Of a stretch of 64,000 nt of DNA, positions 19,861-30,297 are shown one piece after another. Where the stretch lies: positions 2,418,001 through 2,482,000 of the forward strand of contig NZ_CP008884.1 of the NCBI RefSeq assembly GCF_000725385.1, given 5' to 3'. Below the pieces are notes generated by a model. The model was not told the DNA's origin. It saw only the letters and a list, made by a program, of their open reading frames with translations, and ran no database searches. A program made the position numbers and the translations under genes. Each line of letters starts with the position of its first letter. The first letter of the stretch is position 1. This DNA comes from Dyella japonica A8. Lineage in GTDB: Bacteria; Pseudomonadota; Gammaproteobacteria; Xanthomonadales; Rhodanobacteraceae.

Positions 19861-22800
19861 ATGAACGCGATTCGTGCGGCTAGCAACAGCTCATTCCCCA
19901 CTGTTGTTTTCGAAGAACTGAAGCAAAGCGGACTCACCCAGCGCCTTGATGAGGCGCAATTTTTTATCAGCGCTTTCTTCTCGCGCATTGCCGACGGCGA
20001 TCTTGAACTGCACACCGCCCGCGAATGGGCCGTGCTGATCGCCGACCTCATCAACTTCATGCAGCAGCGCCAGCCGGGCCGTGCCTCGGTGCGCGTGGTC
20101 AACCCGGCCACGGGTCACGCCGGCCGCAGCTACATCGAGGTCGTCACCGACGACATGCCCTTCCTGGTGGACACCGTCACCATGGTCGCGGCCGAGAACC
20201 TGCAGATCCACGCCGTGATCCACCCGGTGGTCGAGGTGTCGCGTGACGCCTCCGGCCAGTTGCTGAAGATCGGCGCCGCCGACGGCCAGCCCGAATCGGT
20301 CATGCACTTCGAAGTCGACCGCGTGGCGAACGACGAGGAACTGGCCAAGCTCAAGGCCCGCCTCGAGGGCGCGCTGGAAGACGTGCGCGTCGTTGTCGCC
20401 GACTGGAAGAAGATGCGTGACCAGGCCCTGGCCATCGCCGCCGACCTGCCGTCGCGCCAGCTGCCGCTGGACGCCGCCTCGGTCAAGGAAGCCTCGGAGT
20501 TCCTGCGCTGGCTCGCCGACGACAACTTCACCTTCCTCGGTTACCGCGAATATGAAGTGACCGAGGCCGATGGCGAGGAAGTGCTGCGCGCGAACGAAGG
20601 TTCGGGTGCGGGCATCCTGCACAAGAGCGAGCGCTCGCTGGCGCCGCGTTCGCTGCGCTCGCTGGTCGCCAGCGACCTGCCGCAGTCGGGTTCGACCGAC
20701 GCCATCATCCTGACCAAGACCAATGCGCGCTCGCATGCGCACCGCCCGGGCTACATGGATTACGTGGGCGTGCTCAAGTTCGACGCCAAGGGCAAGCCGG
20801 TGGCCGAGCAGCGCTTCCTGGGCCTGTTCTCTTCCAATGCCTACATGGCGCGTCCGCAGGACGTGCCGCTGGTGCGCCAGAAGTTCGAGTACGTGATGGA
20901 GCACTCCGGCCTCAAGCGCGACTCGCACTCGGGCAAGGCGCTGCGCCACATCCTGGAGACGCTGCCGCGCGACGAGCTGTTCCAGAGCAGCGACGAGGAA
21001 CTGTTCAATACCGCGATGGGCACGCTGGAGCTGCGCCAGCGCGCACGCACGCGCCTGTTCGTGCGCCGCGACCGCTATGGCCGCTTCGTCACCTGCATCG
21101 TCTACGTGCCGCGCGAGCGCTTCAACACGTCGGTGCGCGAGCGTATCGAGTCCATGCTGAAGGACTCCATGCGTGGCGAGAGCCTGGATTCGTCCGTGTT
21201 GATGGGCGAAGCCGCGCTGGTACGCCTGCACGTGGTGGTGCGCCCGAAGATCGGCGACCAGGTGCAGTACGACACGGCCGAGCTGGAGAAGGGCGTGGCC
21301 GCCATCGTGCGTAACTGGCACGACGACGTGCGCGATGAACTCGTGCGCTCGCTGGGCGACCATGACGGCGTCGTGCTGGCCAACCGCTACGCCAAGGCCA
21401 TGCCCGCCGGCTACATGGAAGACGTGACCCCGGCCGTGGCCGCGCAGGACGTGCACCAGCTGTCGCTGCTGAAGGGCGACGATGCGGTGCGCATGTCCTT
21501 CTACCACCCGGCTTCGCGCCCGGAGGAGCTGCGCTTCAAGATCTACCGCAGCGGCGGCGACATCGCCCTGTCCGAAGTGCTGCCTCAGCTGGAAAATCTC
21601 GGCCTGCGCGTGCTCACCGAGCACCTGTACGACTTCAACGTCGGCGGCACCCAGCTCTATATCCAGGACTTCGAAGTGCAGACCGCCGGCAGCCTCGCTT
21701 TCAGCGTGGAGCAGGTGGGCACGCTGTTCGAGGACGCCTTCGAGCAGATCTGGCGCGGCAACGCGGAGAACGATGGCTTCAACCGCCTCGTGCTCGGCGC
21801 CAAGCTGAGCTGGCGCCAGGTGGCCATGCTGCGCAGCTACTGCAAGTACCTGCTGCAGACCGGCGTGGCCTTCTCGCAGTCCTACATGGAAGACGCCTTC
21901 AACCGCTATCCGGCCATTGCCGGCCTGCTGGTGGAAATGTTCCTGGCCAAGTTCGACCCGCGCCGTGAATCGCTGTCGGCCGACGAACTCAAGCGCGCGG
22001 GCGACATGCTGCGCGGCGAAATGCAGGTGCTGATTCCCGAGTCGCTGCGCCAGGCGCATCCGGCGCTCATCGACGGCCTGGTCGGTGCGCTGTCCAAGCC
22101 GCGCGCCGAGCAGATCACGGTGATCGAGGAGTCCATCGGCACGCTGCTGGAAACCGTTTCCAGCCTCGACGACGACCGCATCCTGCGCAGCTTCATCTCG
22201 CTGATCCGCGGCACGCTGCGCACCAGCTTCTTCCAGCAGTGGAACGACCAGTACCGCAGCTACATCAGCTTCAAGTTCGACTCGCACCAGGTGCCGGACC
22301 TGCCCAAGCCCGTGCCGTACCGCGAAATCTTCGTGTGCGCGCCGCGCGTGGAAGGCATCCACCTGCGCTTCGGCCCGGTGGCGCGCGGCGGCCTGCGCTG
22401 GTCCGACCGTCGCGAAGACTTCCGCACGGAAGTGCTGGGCCTGGTGAAGGCGCAGATGGTGAAGAACACCGTGATCGTGCCGGTGGGCTCGAAGGGCGGT
22501 TTCTATGTGAAGCGTCCGCCCGTGAACGGCGACCGCGACGCGCAGCTGGCCGAGGGCATCGCCTGCTACCGCATGTTCATCAGCGGCCTGCTGGACATCA
22601 CCGACAACCTGGTCGAAGGCAAGGTGGTGGCGCCGCACGACGTGGTGCGCCATGACAACGACGACCCGTACCTGGTGGTCGCCGCCGACAAGGGCACGGC
22701 CACGTTCTCCGACATCGCCAACGCCATTTCGGTCGAGCACGGCTTCTGGCTGGGCGACGCGTTCGCCTCGGGCGGCTCGAACGGTTACGACCACAAGGGC

Positions 22801-24792
22801 ATGGGCATCACCGCCAAGGGTGCATGGGAGTCGGTCAAGCGCCACTTCCGCGCGCTGGGTCGCGACAGCCAGTCGCAGGACTTCACCTGCGCCGGCATCG
22901 GCGACATGTCAGGCGACGTGTTCGGCAACGGCATGTTGCTGTCGCGCCACATCAAGCTGGTGGCCGCGTTCGACCATCGCCACATCTTCCTCGACCCGAC
23001 GCCGGACGTTGAGCGTTCGTTCGTGGAACGTGAGCGCATGTTCAAGCTGCCGCGTTCGAGCTGGGACGACTACAACAAGTCGCTGATCTCCGCCGGTGGC
23101 GGCGTGTATCCGCGCTCGCTGAAGTCCATCCCGATCTCGCCGGAAGTGCGTGCGGTGCTCGGCCTCAAGCCGGAAATCACCCAGCTGCCGCCGAACGAGT
23201 TGCTCAGCGCCATCCTGAAGGCGCCGGTGGACCTGCTGTGGAACGGCGGCATCGGCACCTACGTGAAGTCCAGCGCTGAAACGCATGCCGACGTGGGCGA
23301 TCGCGCCAACAACGCGCTGCGCGTGAACGGTGCCGAGCTGCGCTGCAAGGTGATCGGCGAGGGCGGCAACCTGGGCTTCACCCAGAAGGGCCGCATCGAA
23401 GCCGCCCAGCATGGCGTGCTGCTCAACACCGACTTCATCGACAACTCGGCCGGCGTGGACACCTCCGATCACGAGGTGAACATCAAGATCCTGCTGGGCG
23501 ACGCCGTGCAGCGCAACGAGCTCACGCTTGACCAGCGCAACACGCTGCTCGCCAGCATGACCGACGAAGTGGGCCAGCTGGTGCTGTGGGACAACTACCG
23601 CCAGAACCAGGCCATCACCCTGATGGAGCATCAGTCGGTGCACCGCATCGGCTCGATGGCGCACTTCATCCGCATGCTGGAACAGGAAGGCCTGCTCGAC
23701 CGCCAGGTGGAAAACCTGCCGAGCGAGGCGGAGTTGACCGAGCGCAAGACGCGCGGCATCGGCATGACGCGTCCGGAACTCTCGGTGCTGCTGTCGTACG
23801 ACAAAATCAAGCTGTTCCAGCAGCTGCTCGACTCGGACGTGCCGGAAGACCCGTACCTCTCCAAGGAGCTGGTGCGCTACTTCCCGGAACCGCTGCATGC
23901 GAAGTACGCCGACCACATGCAGCGCCACCGCCTGAAGCGCGAAATCATCGCCACGGCCGTGACCAACTCCACCATCAACCGCATGGGCGCCACCTTCATG
24001 CTGCGCATGCAGGAGGACACGGGACACGGCCCGGCGGCCATCGCCAAGGCGTACACCGCCGCGCGTGAAATCCTCGATGCGCGCGAGCTGTGGGCGCAGA
24101 TCGAGGCGCTGGACGGCAAGGTGGCCGAGAACACCCAGATCGACGCCATCCTGCAGATCTGGTCGCTGCTGCGCCATACCACGCGCTGGTTGCTGAACCG
24201 TCCGGGCGCCACGCTGGAAATCGCTGCCAACGTGGAGCGCTACCAGGCCGGTGTCACCGAACTGCGTGCGGCCCTGCCCAACGTTCTTACCGAGACGGGT
24301 AAGCAGGAATTCGCCACCAGCCAGGAGAAGTGGGAAGGCCTGGGCATGCCCAACGAACTCGCGCTGCGCCTGGCCCGCCTGCCGGAACTGCGTGCCATGC
24401 TCGACATCGTCGAAGTGGCGCAGCAGAGCGGTCAGCCGATCGCCAAGGTGGCCAGCGTGTTCTACGAGCTGGGCGAGTCGCTGGACCTGGAATGGCTGCG
24501 CAGCCAGATTGAAGCGCTGCCGGTCGAGGGTGCATGGCACGCGCAGGCTCGCGGTTCGCTGCTGGACGAGCTCAACCACCAGCATCGCGCGCTGGCCCTG
24601 CAGGTGCTCTCGCTCACGGGCGCATCGAAGGACATCTCGCCGGTGCAGGCATGGCTGCAGCGTGACGATGCCACGCTGAAGTACACGCGCAACATGCTGG
24701 CGGAAATCCTGACGCAGAACGCGGACTACCCGATCGCCTCGGTCGCGGTCCGTCGCCTGGCCCAGCTGGCGCAGGTGCCGGTGAACCAGTAA
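19861..24792 (+). CDS. gdhB: NAD-specific glutamate dehydrogenase, large (GDH-180 type)
   Basis: A 1643-residue protein, the usual size of the large bacterial NAD-GDH class. ATG 19861 is chosen because conserved sequence begins soon after; the frame is open further upstream but without family similarity. About 700 N-terminal residues hold the ACT-like regulatory segments. The catalytic core (about 830-1330) shows GPVARGGLRWSDRREDFRTE, VPVGSKGGFYVK, GGSNGYDHKGMGI and VIGEGGNLGFTQKGRIEA, which bind glutamate and NAD. It deaminates glutamate to 2-oxoglutarate and feeds amino-acid carbon into the TCA cycle. Single-gene unit ending in a strong hairpin. Symbol by analogy with other gammaproteobacterial GDH-180 genes. 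Confidence 0.95.
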   Translation: MNAIRAASNSSFPTVVFEELKQSGLTQRLDEAQFFISAFFSRIADGDLELHTAREWAVLIADLINFMQQRQPGRASVRVVNPATGHAGRSYIEVVTDDMPFLVDTVTMVAAENLQIHAVIHPVVEVSRDASGQLLKIGAADGQPESVMHFEVDRVANDEELAKLKARLEGALEDVRVVVADWKKMRDQALAIAADLPSRQLPLDAASVKEASEFLRWLADDNFTFLGYREYEVTEADGEEVLRANEGSGAGILHKSERSLAPRSLRSLVASDLPQSGSTDAIILTKTNARSHAHRPGYMDYVGVLKFDAKGKPVAEQRFLGLFSSNAYMARPQDVPLVRQKFEYVMEHSGLKRDSHSGKALRHILETLPRDELFQSSDEELFNTAMGTLELRQRARTRLFVRRDRYGRFVTCIVYVPRERFNTSVRERIESMLKDSMRGESLDSSVLMGEAALVRLHVVVRPKIGDQVQYDTAELEKGVAAIVRNWHDDVRDELVRSLGDHDGVVLANRYAKAMPAGYMEDVTPAVAAQDVHQLSLLKGDDAVRMSFYHPASRPEELRFKIYRSGGDIALSEVLPQLENLGLRVLTEHLYDFNVGGTQLYIQDFEVQTAGSLAFSVEQVGTLFEDAFEQIWRGNAENDGFNRLVLGAKLSWRQVAMLRSYCKYLLQTGVAFSQSYMEDAFNRYPAIAGLLVEMFLAKFDPRRESLSADELKRAGDMLRGEMQVLIPESLRQAHPALIDGLVGALSKPRAEQITVIEESIGTLLETVSSLDDDRILRSFISLIRGTLRTSFFQQWNDQYRSYISFKFDSHQVPDLPKPVPYREIFVCAPRVEGIHLRFGPVARGGLRWSDRREDFRTEVLGLVKAQMVKNTVIVPVGSKGGFYVKRPPVNGDRDAQLAEGIACYRMFISGLLDITDNLVEGKVVAPHDVVRHDNDDPYLVVAADKGTATFSDIANAISVEHGFWLGDAFASGGSNGYDHKGMGITAKGAWESVKRHFRALGRDSQSQDFTCAGIGDMSGDVFGNGMLLSRHIKLVAAFDHRHIFLDPTPDVERSFVERERMFKLPRSSWDDYNKSLISAGGGVYPRSLKSIPISPEVRAVLGLKPEITQLPPNELLSAILKAPVDLLWNGGIGTYVKSSAETHADVGDRANNALRVNGAELRCKVIGEGGNLGFTQKGRIEAAQHGVLLNTDFIDNSAGVDTSDHEVNIKILLGDAVQRNELTLDQRNTLLASMTDEVGQLVLWDNYRQNQAITLMEHQSVHRIGSMAHFIRMLEQEGLLDRQVENLPSEAELTERKTRGIGMTRPELSVLLSYDKIKLFQQLLDSDVPEDPYLSKELVRYFPEPLHAKYADHMQRHRLKREIIATAVTNSTINRMGATFMLRMQEDTGHGPAAIAKAYTAAREILDARELWAQIEALDGKVAENTQIDAILQIWSLLRHTTRWLLNRPGATLEIAANVERYQAGVTELRAALPNVLTETGKQEFATSQEKWEGLGMPNELALRLARLPELRAMLDIVEVAQQSGQPIAKVASVFYELGESLDLEWLRSQIEALPVEGAWHAQARGSLLDELNHQHRALALQVLSLTGASKDISPVQAWLQRDDATLKYTRNMLAEILTQNADYPIASVAVRRLAQLAQVPVNQ

Positions 24793-24815
24793 GCGCTATT
24801 GGCTTGTTGGAAACG

Positions 24816-24850
24816 CAAGGGGCGGTGCATGGCACCGCCCCTTGTCGTTT
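24816..24850 (+). terminator. Terminator after NAD-GDH
   Basis: A perfect 13-bp stem (CAAGGGGCGGTGC and complement) with a three-base loop, then TCGTTT. It sits between convergent genes and may act both ways. Confidence 0.8.
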
Positions 24851-24870
24851 CCGGCGTGAGTAACCGGGTG

Positions 24871-26895
24871 TCAGGGCGCAATGCCTATATCCCGGTAGAA
24901 GGCGTCATAACTGGTGGCGCGCCCCAGGAATCGCTCAAGCAATACGTCGGGTTCTTCCGTGCCACCCGGCTCCAGGATGTCCCGGCGATAGCGCATGCCT
25001 GCGCTTGCCGTATTCGCGTTGTCCTTGCCGAAGGCGGTGTACATGTCCTGCGCATAGACCCTTGACCACAGGTAACCGTAGTAGCCGGCGTCATAGCCCT
25101 GCATCAGATGGCCGAAGCTGGCTTCGGGAATGACTCCCTCGGTCACGGGCAGCGGCATGAGCTTGCGCCACTCATCATTCCACAACTGGGTGGGATCGAC
25201 CTTCGCGCTGCCGTCATGCAGGCGCATGTCGTAGCTGGCCAGGAACACTTCCTGGATGTTGTTGTAGCCATCAAAGACATGCTTGGCGCCGACCATCCGG
25301 GCAATGACGTCGTCGGGTAAGGGTTCGCCGGTGCCCTCCTTGCTCGAGACCGCCTTCAGCACCGAGGGCTGCCACATCCAGTTCTCCAGCATTTGCGAAG
25401 GTGCTTCCACGAAATCCTGACGTACGTTGCTGCCATACAGTGTTTCGTACGGTGCCTTGGACAAGGTCATGTGCATGACGTGGCCAAATTCGTGAAAGAA
25501 CACGGTCACCATGCCGTGGCTGAGCAGGCTGGGCTTGCCGGGAACACTGGCCGGCCAGTTGCCGATGATGGTTGCGACGGGCTTCTGCGTGCTGCCATCG
25601 GGCAGGCGTCGACCTGAGCGAAGCGGCGTGCTCGCGAAGTGCGAGTACTTGCCAGGGCGTGGGTACAGGTCCAGAAAGAACCAGCCGATGAGCGCGTGGC
25701 TGGTGGCGTCGTAGATGGCGTATTCGGTGACGCCGGGGGCCCAGGTTCTGGCGTTGCTCACTGCCTCGAATCGAATGCCCAGTGTCTTTTCATAGATGGC
25801 AAGCATGGCGGGCACCACCTTGTTGACCGGGAAGTACTGTCGTATCTGTTCCTGGTCGACGTTGTAGCGTTCCTTTTTCAGCTTCACGGCGTAGTACTGG
25901 AAATCGGCATCCACGAAGGGCGTGCTGTCGCCATCCTGCTGCTTCATCTGGCTGAGCATGGCCAGTTCACTGCGCGCCTTGGGCATCAGCTTGTCGTCGA
26001 TCTGTGTCAGGAACTGGTTCACGTTGTCGGGCGTCTTCGCCATCTTCACGTCGAGCTGGTAGGCGGCCCATGACGGGTAGCCCAGCAGCCTGGCCAGTTG
26101 AGCCCGAATGGCGACGGCATCGGACAGCCGCTTCACGTTCTGCTCGCCGCCCCTGCGGTAAAAAGCCTCCAGGTACCGCTCGCGCGCCTCGCCAGACGAC
26201 TCGTTGCGAAGGAACGTCCCGGCCGTGCTTTCGTCGACGGGTACCGTGTATCCATCCCCCTTCGGCGCAAGCGTCGCGATGAAATCCTTGGGCAGTGACG
26301 CTGCTTCTTTCTGGCTGACATCGATGCTGACGTGTTCCTCGTCCAGCGCCTGGCCAAAGGCGATCTGCAGGTTGTTGAGCTGATCGAACAGGGCGGTGAC
26401 CTTGGCACGGGTCGCCGCATCGAGCCCGGCACCATTGCGCCGGCCTTGTTCGAGATACAGCTTGACCAGTTGGCGATCGGCTTGGTCGCTGACCTGGCCT
26501 TGCGCGGTTTGCGCCAGTGCATAGATGGCAGGGTCCGCGTTGACCTTGACCATGAAGGCCGAGTAGTCCTGCTGGCATTGGGTCGATGCGTCGCGTACAC
26601 CTTTGTCCGTCGCCACCTGGCTGAGGATCAACTGTGCCGACAGGGCATCGTTCAGATCCGCTACCGTGTTTTCCACGGCGCCGATGCCGCTGGCGAACGT
26701 CGCTTTGCCTGTGGGTTGCGCGTCAATTTTTCCGATGCGCGACTTCGCATGGGCCAAAGCATCCGCGCAGCTGTGGCTGACCTGTCCGGCGGTGAGGTTC
26801 CAGGCGATACCTGCGTCCGGCGGCGAAGCGGGCGGCGTGGCATGGCCAGGGGCGACGAAAGCAAGCAGGAGTGGTGCGGCGAGAACGTTGCGCAT
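24871..26895 (-). CDS. M3 family zinc metallopeptidase (Dcp/oligopeptidase A-like), exported
   Basis: A 674-residue peptidase. The zinc site is HEFGHVMHM near residue 466, with the second-ligand region (ASYDMRLHD) further on. The N-terminus (MRNVLAAPLLLAFVAPGHA) is a signal peptide, so it acts in the periplasm on short peptides, as peptidyl-dipeptidase Dcp relatives do. ATG 26895 has AGGA at good distance; ATGs at 26904 and 26910 are also in frame. Two cysteines near the mature N-terminus (SHSCADA, STQCQQD) might pair. Monocistronic, convergent with NAD-GDH. Confidence 0.9.
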   Translation of the reverse strand: MRNVLAAPLLLAFVAPGHATPPASPPDAGIAWNLTAGQVSHSCADALAHAKSRIGKIDAQPTGKATFASGIGAVENTVADLNDALSAQLILSQVATDKGVRDASTQCQQDYSAFMVKVNADPAIYALAQTAQGQVSDQADRQLVKLYLEQGRRNGAGLDAATRAKVTALFDQLNNLQIAFGQALDEEHVSIDVSQKEAASLPKDFIATLAPKGDGYTVPVDESTAGTFLRNESSGEARERYLEAFYRRGGEQNVKRLSDAVAIRAQLARLLGYPSWAAYQLDVKMAKTPDNVNQFLTQIDDKLMPKARSELAMLSQMKQQDGDSTPFVDADFQYYAVKLKKERYNVDQEQIRQYFPVNKVVPAMLAIYEKTLGIRFEAVSNARTWAPGVTEYAIYDATSHALIGWFFLDLYPRPGKYSHFASTPLRSGRRLPDGSTQKPVATIIGNWPASVPGKPSLLSHGMVTVFFHEFGHVMHMTLSKAPYETLYGSNVRQDFVEAPSQMLENWMWQPSVLKAVSSKEGTGEPLPDDVIARMVGAKHVFDGYNNIQEVFLASYDMRLHDGSAKVDPTQLWNDEWRKLMPLPVTEGVIPEASFGHLMQGYDAGYYGYLWSRVYAQDMYTAFGKDNANTASAGMRYRRDILEPGGTEEPDVLLERFLGRATSYDAFYRDIGIAP

Positions 26896-27137
26896 AACCT
26901 CCATCCTCATAGCTCGTGCGGGAAGGACAGTGCTGCCCGTATGTGTATCCGTGGCTGCCGGCATCGGTTGGGCACATCGGGCCGGAAGCTAGTCCCGTCT
27001 CTCCGCCCGTAAAATCCGACGGAACGGCTATGTCCGGGGCGAGCCTGTATGGCGAAGGGCAATAGGCTGACTGGCGTAGCCTTCGGGGAGGGCTGCTATG
27101 CTCAGGTCACCTTCCGGCCGGCCGATGACCACGACCC

Positions 27138-27899
27138 ATGCGCTTTGCCTTCGTCGCCAGCGAAACCAACGTCGCCCAGCAGGCCCGCCGCAAGTTCATC
27201 GATCGCTACGGCGACGCCACGCCCGAACAGGCCGACGTCATCGTGGCGCTGGGTGGCGATGGCTTCATGCTGCGCACGCTGCACGCCTATCGCGCCCTGC
27301 CTGCGCCGGTCTACGGCATGAAGCTGGGCCGCGTGGGCTTCCTGATGAACAAGCACCGGATCGACGAGCTGGAGGAGCGCATCTCCCGCGCCCATGCCGC
27401 CGTGCTGTACCCGCTGGACATGCGTACCACCGACGCCCGCGGCGAGGTGCATCACGCGCTGGCCTTCAACGAAGTATCCCTGCTGCGCCAGAGCAACCAG
27501 GCCGCGCACCTGGAAGTGAAGCTCAACGACACGGTGAAGCTGCAGAACCTCGTGTGTGACGGCATCCTGGTCTCCACGCCGGCCGGTTCCACGGCCTACA
27601 ACCTGTCCGCGCACGGGCCCATCCTGCCGCTGGACGCCAACGTGCTGGCGCTTACCCCGATCAGCCCGTTCCGCCCGCGCCGCTGGCGCGGCGCGATCCT
27701 GCCGCATCGCACGCTGGTGACGCTGCGCGTGCTCGATCCCGGCAAGCGGCCGGTGAGCGCCACGGCGGACTATCACGAAGTGCGCGACATCCGCGAAGTG
27801 GAGATCCGCCAGTCCGAGGGGCAGGGCGTGCGCCTGCTGTTCGACCCGGAGCACAACCTGGAGCAGCGCATCCTGGACGAGCAGTTCGCGCAGGATTGA
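27138..27899 (+). CDS. nadK: NAD kinase
   Basis: A 253-residue ATP-NAD kinase of usual length, making NADP from NAD. It shows the kinase GGDG motif ([10 protein letters not shown], about residue 35), FNEVSLL (NAD-binding NE/D) and [16 protein letters not shown] in the second domain. The N-terminal domain is short, as in related gammaproteobacterial enzymes. ATG 27138 begins [10 protein letters not shown]; ribosome site weak. It is divergent from the M3 peptidase gene and followed by a hairpin. Confidence 0.95.
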   Translation: MRFAFVASETNVAQQARRKFIDRYGDATPEQADVIVALGGDGFMLRTLHAYRALPAPVYGMKLGRVGFLMNKHRIDELEERISRAHAAVLYPLDMRTTDARGEVHHALAFNEVSLLRQSNQAAHLEVKLNDTVKLQNLVCDGILVSTPAGSTAYNLSAHGPILPLDANVLALTPISPFRPRRWRGAILPHRTLVTLRVLDPGKRPVSATADYHEVRDIREVEIRQSEGQGVRLLFDPEHNLEQRILDEQFAQD

Positions 27900-27930
27900 G
27901 GGGCAATCCGGTTCCTGGTTCGTTGATTCT

Positions 27931-27972
27931 CCCTCACCGTCATCCCGGCTTTCGCCGAGATGACGGTGAGGG
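27931..27972. repeat. Family B-related hairpin, possible terminator of nadK
   Basis: A 14-bp perfect stem (CCCTCACCGTCATC and complement) around a degenerate family B core. It lies 30 bases after the NAD kinase stop but lacks a T-tract. Confidence 0.7.
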
Positions 27973-28033
27973 AACACACGCACTGTTGAGGAGGTAGCGC
28001 TCCTTCAACACATGTTTTGTTAGATTGATCGCC

Positions 28034-28963
28034 ATGACCCGCCCCACAGCCGATGCCCACGCCCCCAACTCCACCGGCGACAACCGCCTGGTGGTGGCCA
28101 TTTCCTCGCGTGCCCTGTTCGACCTGGGGGACAGCCACGAACTGTTCGAGCAACAGGGGCTGGATGCCTACCGCGCATTCCAGATCGAGCATGAGAACGA
28201 GATCCTCAAGCCAGGCGTGGCGTTTCCGCTGGTGCAGAAACTGCTGGACCTGAACAAGCTGGGTGGTGACGTGCCGCCGGTCGAGGTGATCCTGCTGTCG
28301 CGCAACTCGGGCGACACGGGCCTGCGCATTTTCAACGCCATCCAGCACTACGGGCTGGAGATCAGCCGCGCGGCGTTCACCAGCGGCGCGCCGACCTCCG
28401 ATTACATCGCCCCGTTCAAGGCCGACCTGTTCCTTTCCGCCAACGCGGAAGACGTGGGGCGTGCGCTGGCGGCCGGCGTGGCGGCGGCCACCATTCTTCC
28501 TTCCACTGCGCCACCCCGCGCCACCGAACAGCTGCGGATCGCCTTCGACGGCGACGCGGTGATCTTTGGCGACGAAGGCGAGCGTGTGTCGCGCGAGGAA
28601 GGGCTGGAGGCGTTCCATCGCAGCGAGCGCGAGCTGGCCGATGAGCCTCTGTCCGTGGGGCCGTTCCGCGGATTCCTGTCGGCCGTGCATCGCCTGCAGG
28701 CCGCCTTTCCGGCGGAGGATTCACCCATCCGCACGGCCCTTGTCACCGCGCGCTCCGCGCCGGCGCACAAGCGCGTCATCCTCACCTTGCGCCGCTGGGG
28801 CGTGCGCATCGACGAGGCGCTGTTCCTCGGCGGCCGCGACAAGGGGCCGTTCCTCGATGCGTTCGGTGCGGACATCTTCTTCGACGATTCACCGGCCAAT
28901 GTGGAGTCGGCACGCAAGCACGTGGCGACCGGCCACGTGCCGCATGGTGTGTCGAATCGCTGA
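28034..28963 (+). CDS. Cytosolic 5'-nucleotidase (cN-I family)
   Basis: A 309-residue cytoplasmic protein matching the 5'-nucleotidase family related to eukaryotic cN-I: VVAISSRALFDLGDSHELF at the N-terminus, EVILLSRNSGDTGLRIF in the middle, and a HAD-like LRIAFDGDAVIFGDEGE and DIFFDDSPANVESA toward the C-terminus. It dephosphorylates nucleoside monophosphates (IMP/AMP-type in the family). ATG 28034. Lies after nadK, separated by a hairpin, so probably its own unit; ends 35 bases from the convergent aldo/keto reductase. Confidence 0.88.
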   Translation: MTRPTADAHAPNSTGDNRLVVAISSRALFDLGDSHELFEQQGLDAYRAFQIEHENEILKPGVAFPLVQKLLDLNKLGGDVPPVEVILLSRNSGDTGLRIFNAIQHYGLEISRAAFTSGAPTSDYIAPFKADLFLSANAEDVGRALAAGVAAATILPSTAPPRATEQLRIAFDGDAVIFGDEGERVSREEGLEAFHRSERELADEPLSVGPFRGFLSAVHRLQAAFPAEDSPIRTALVTARSAPAHKRVILTLRRWGVRIDEALFLGGRDKGPFLDAFGADIFFDDSPANVESARKHVATGHVPHGVSNR

Positions 28964-28998
28964 GCCTGGCGACCGGTTGTGGGAGCGCTTTTGGCCCG

Positions 28999-29877
28999 TC
29001 AGGGAACGGAGTGGCCCTTGCTGGCCGTCCAGATGGCGTACCAGTCTTCCGCATCGAGTTCCACGTTCAATGCCGCGACCGCCTCGCGCAGGCCGTTGAT
29101 ACGCCCCGTGCCGGTGATGACGTGGGGACGCGAGGGATGGCGCAGCGCCCAGGCGAAGGCCAGTGTGGTGAGGCTGATGCCATGGCGGTGCGCAATGGCA
29201 GTCATTTCGGCGCGCACGCGCATGGCCTGTTCGTCATCACCGGTGAACAGGCGACCACCGCCCAGCGGCGACCAGATCATCGGGCGCAGCCCCAGTTGCT
29301 GCACCTGATCCAGCGTGCCGTCGTCCAGCGCGTTCATCTGCAGCGGCGACAGCTCGACCTGATTGGTCAACAGAGGGTGATGCTGGTGCAGCAGGGCGAA
29401 CTGGCTTGTCGTGTGGTTGGACACGCCCCAGTGGGCGACCTTGCCTTCCCGCGTGAGCGCGGCGAAGGTGCCGGCCAGCGCCGCGGCGTCCATCAGGTAG
29501 TCCGGCCGGTGGATCAACACCAGGTCCAGCTGCTCCGCGTGAAGGTTGCGCAGCGACTGCTCGACCTGTGCACGCACGTAGGTGGCTGAGGTGTCGTAGT
29601 AATTGATGCGATAGGGACGCTGCGCGGAGCGCAGGCGAATGCCGCATTTGGTGACCAGCTGCATGCGCTCGCGCAACGCTGGCGCCGCCTTCAAGGCTTC
29701 GCCGAACTGTGCTTCGGCCTGGTAGTCACCGTAGATGTCGGCGTGGTCGAACGAAGTGATGCCCAGTTCCAGCGCCTGCTCGATCCAGTGCACGCGCTCC
29801 TGCACGTTGAGTTGCCAGCTGGTGATGCGCCACAGGCCGGCGACGATGGGGGAGAGGGTGAGGGAAGGGCTGGGCAT
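28999..29877 (-). CDS. Aldo/keto reductase (YdhF-like)
   Basis: A 292-residue NAD(P)H-dependent oxidoreductase with the TIM-barrel catalytic set: Asp/Tyr in FDHADIYGDYQAE, Lys in LVTKCGI and His in LVLIHRPDYLMD, plus the cofactor block VITGTGRI near the C-terminus. ATG 29877 begins MPSPSLTLSPIVAGLWR, the normal family start; the frame stays open upstream into the repeat island, but that part is not homologous. Substrate unknown. Single gene. Confidence 0.9.
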   Translation of the reverse strand: MPSPSLTLSPIVAGLWRITSWQLNVQERVHWIEQALELGITSFDHADIYGDYQAEAQFGEALKAAPALRERMQLVTKCGIRLRSAQRPYRINYYDTSATYVRAQVEQSLRNLHAEQLDLVLIHRPDYLMDAAALAGTFAALTREGKVAHWGVSNHTTSQFALLHQHHPLLTNQVELSPLQMNALDDGTLDQVQQLGLRPMIWSPLGGGRLFTGDDEQAMRVRAEMTAIAHRHGISLTTLAFAWALRHPSRPHVITGTGRINGLREAVAALNVELDAEDWYAIWTASKGHSVP

Positions 29878-30031
29878 GGTGGTAGATGGGCTCGGCGGGG
29901 GCGGGGCAGTGTGCCAAGGCTGGGCGTGGTGTGCCAGCGTGTGAGATGCCCTTAGGGACTCGCTCTGCGCAGTTGCCGCTTTTGGGCAGGGGTTGGGCAA
30001 GAGGCATTCTTGCCTCGCCACTTCAAAAGAA

Positions 30032-30060
30032 CCGTCATCCCTGCGAAGGCAGGGATCCAG
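30032..30060. repeat. Single diverged family B arm (left edge of island)
   Basis: CCGTCATCCC-TGCGAAGGCA-GGGATCCAG, a self-palindromic arm, inverted relative to the one at 31032-31060. Confidence 0.75.
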
Positions 30061-30130
30061 CGATTTTGCGCTCGATTGTCGCGATTCCGCGACCTGGCTC
30101 GCCTGCTGCGGGCCACCGCCCTCCTGCCGG

Positions 30131-30280
30131 CGACGCGAAGCTAGTCCCGTGGGAAGGCCGGGGCACTTTTCATTGCTTGCCCACGCACGCGCAGGAGCGC
30201 GTGCGAACGGCAAAGCCGGCCCGTAGGGCGGAGGACAGGATGCCCGGAGTAAAGATCCCGCGGGGACTAGCTTCGCGTCG
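30131..30280. repeat. MITE-like inverted-repeat element 1 (150 bp)
   Basis: Perfect 18-bp inverted ends, CGACGCGAAGCTAGTCCC at 30131-30148 and its complement at 30263-30280. The interior has no gene. The same ends bound element 2 at 30868-30951. Confidence 0.65.
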
Positions 30281-30297
30281 AAAGTAACCCAAAGAAA
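30271..30297. repeat. 27-bp inverted repeat, left copy (partner at 30851-30877)
   Basis: The 27 bases ending AAAGTAACCCAAAGAAA are the exact complement of 30851-30877, so the two MITE-like elements continue into a shared, inverted flank. Confidence 0.8.

Noticed and set aside
19891..22845. About 980-residue open frame antisense to NAD-GDH
   Set aside because: Same type of shadow; the sense strand carries a complete, conserved GDH core.
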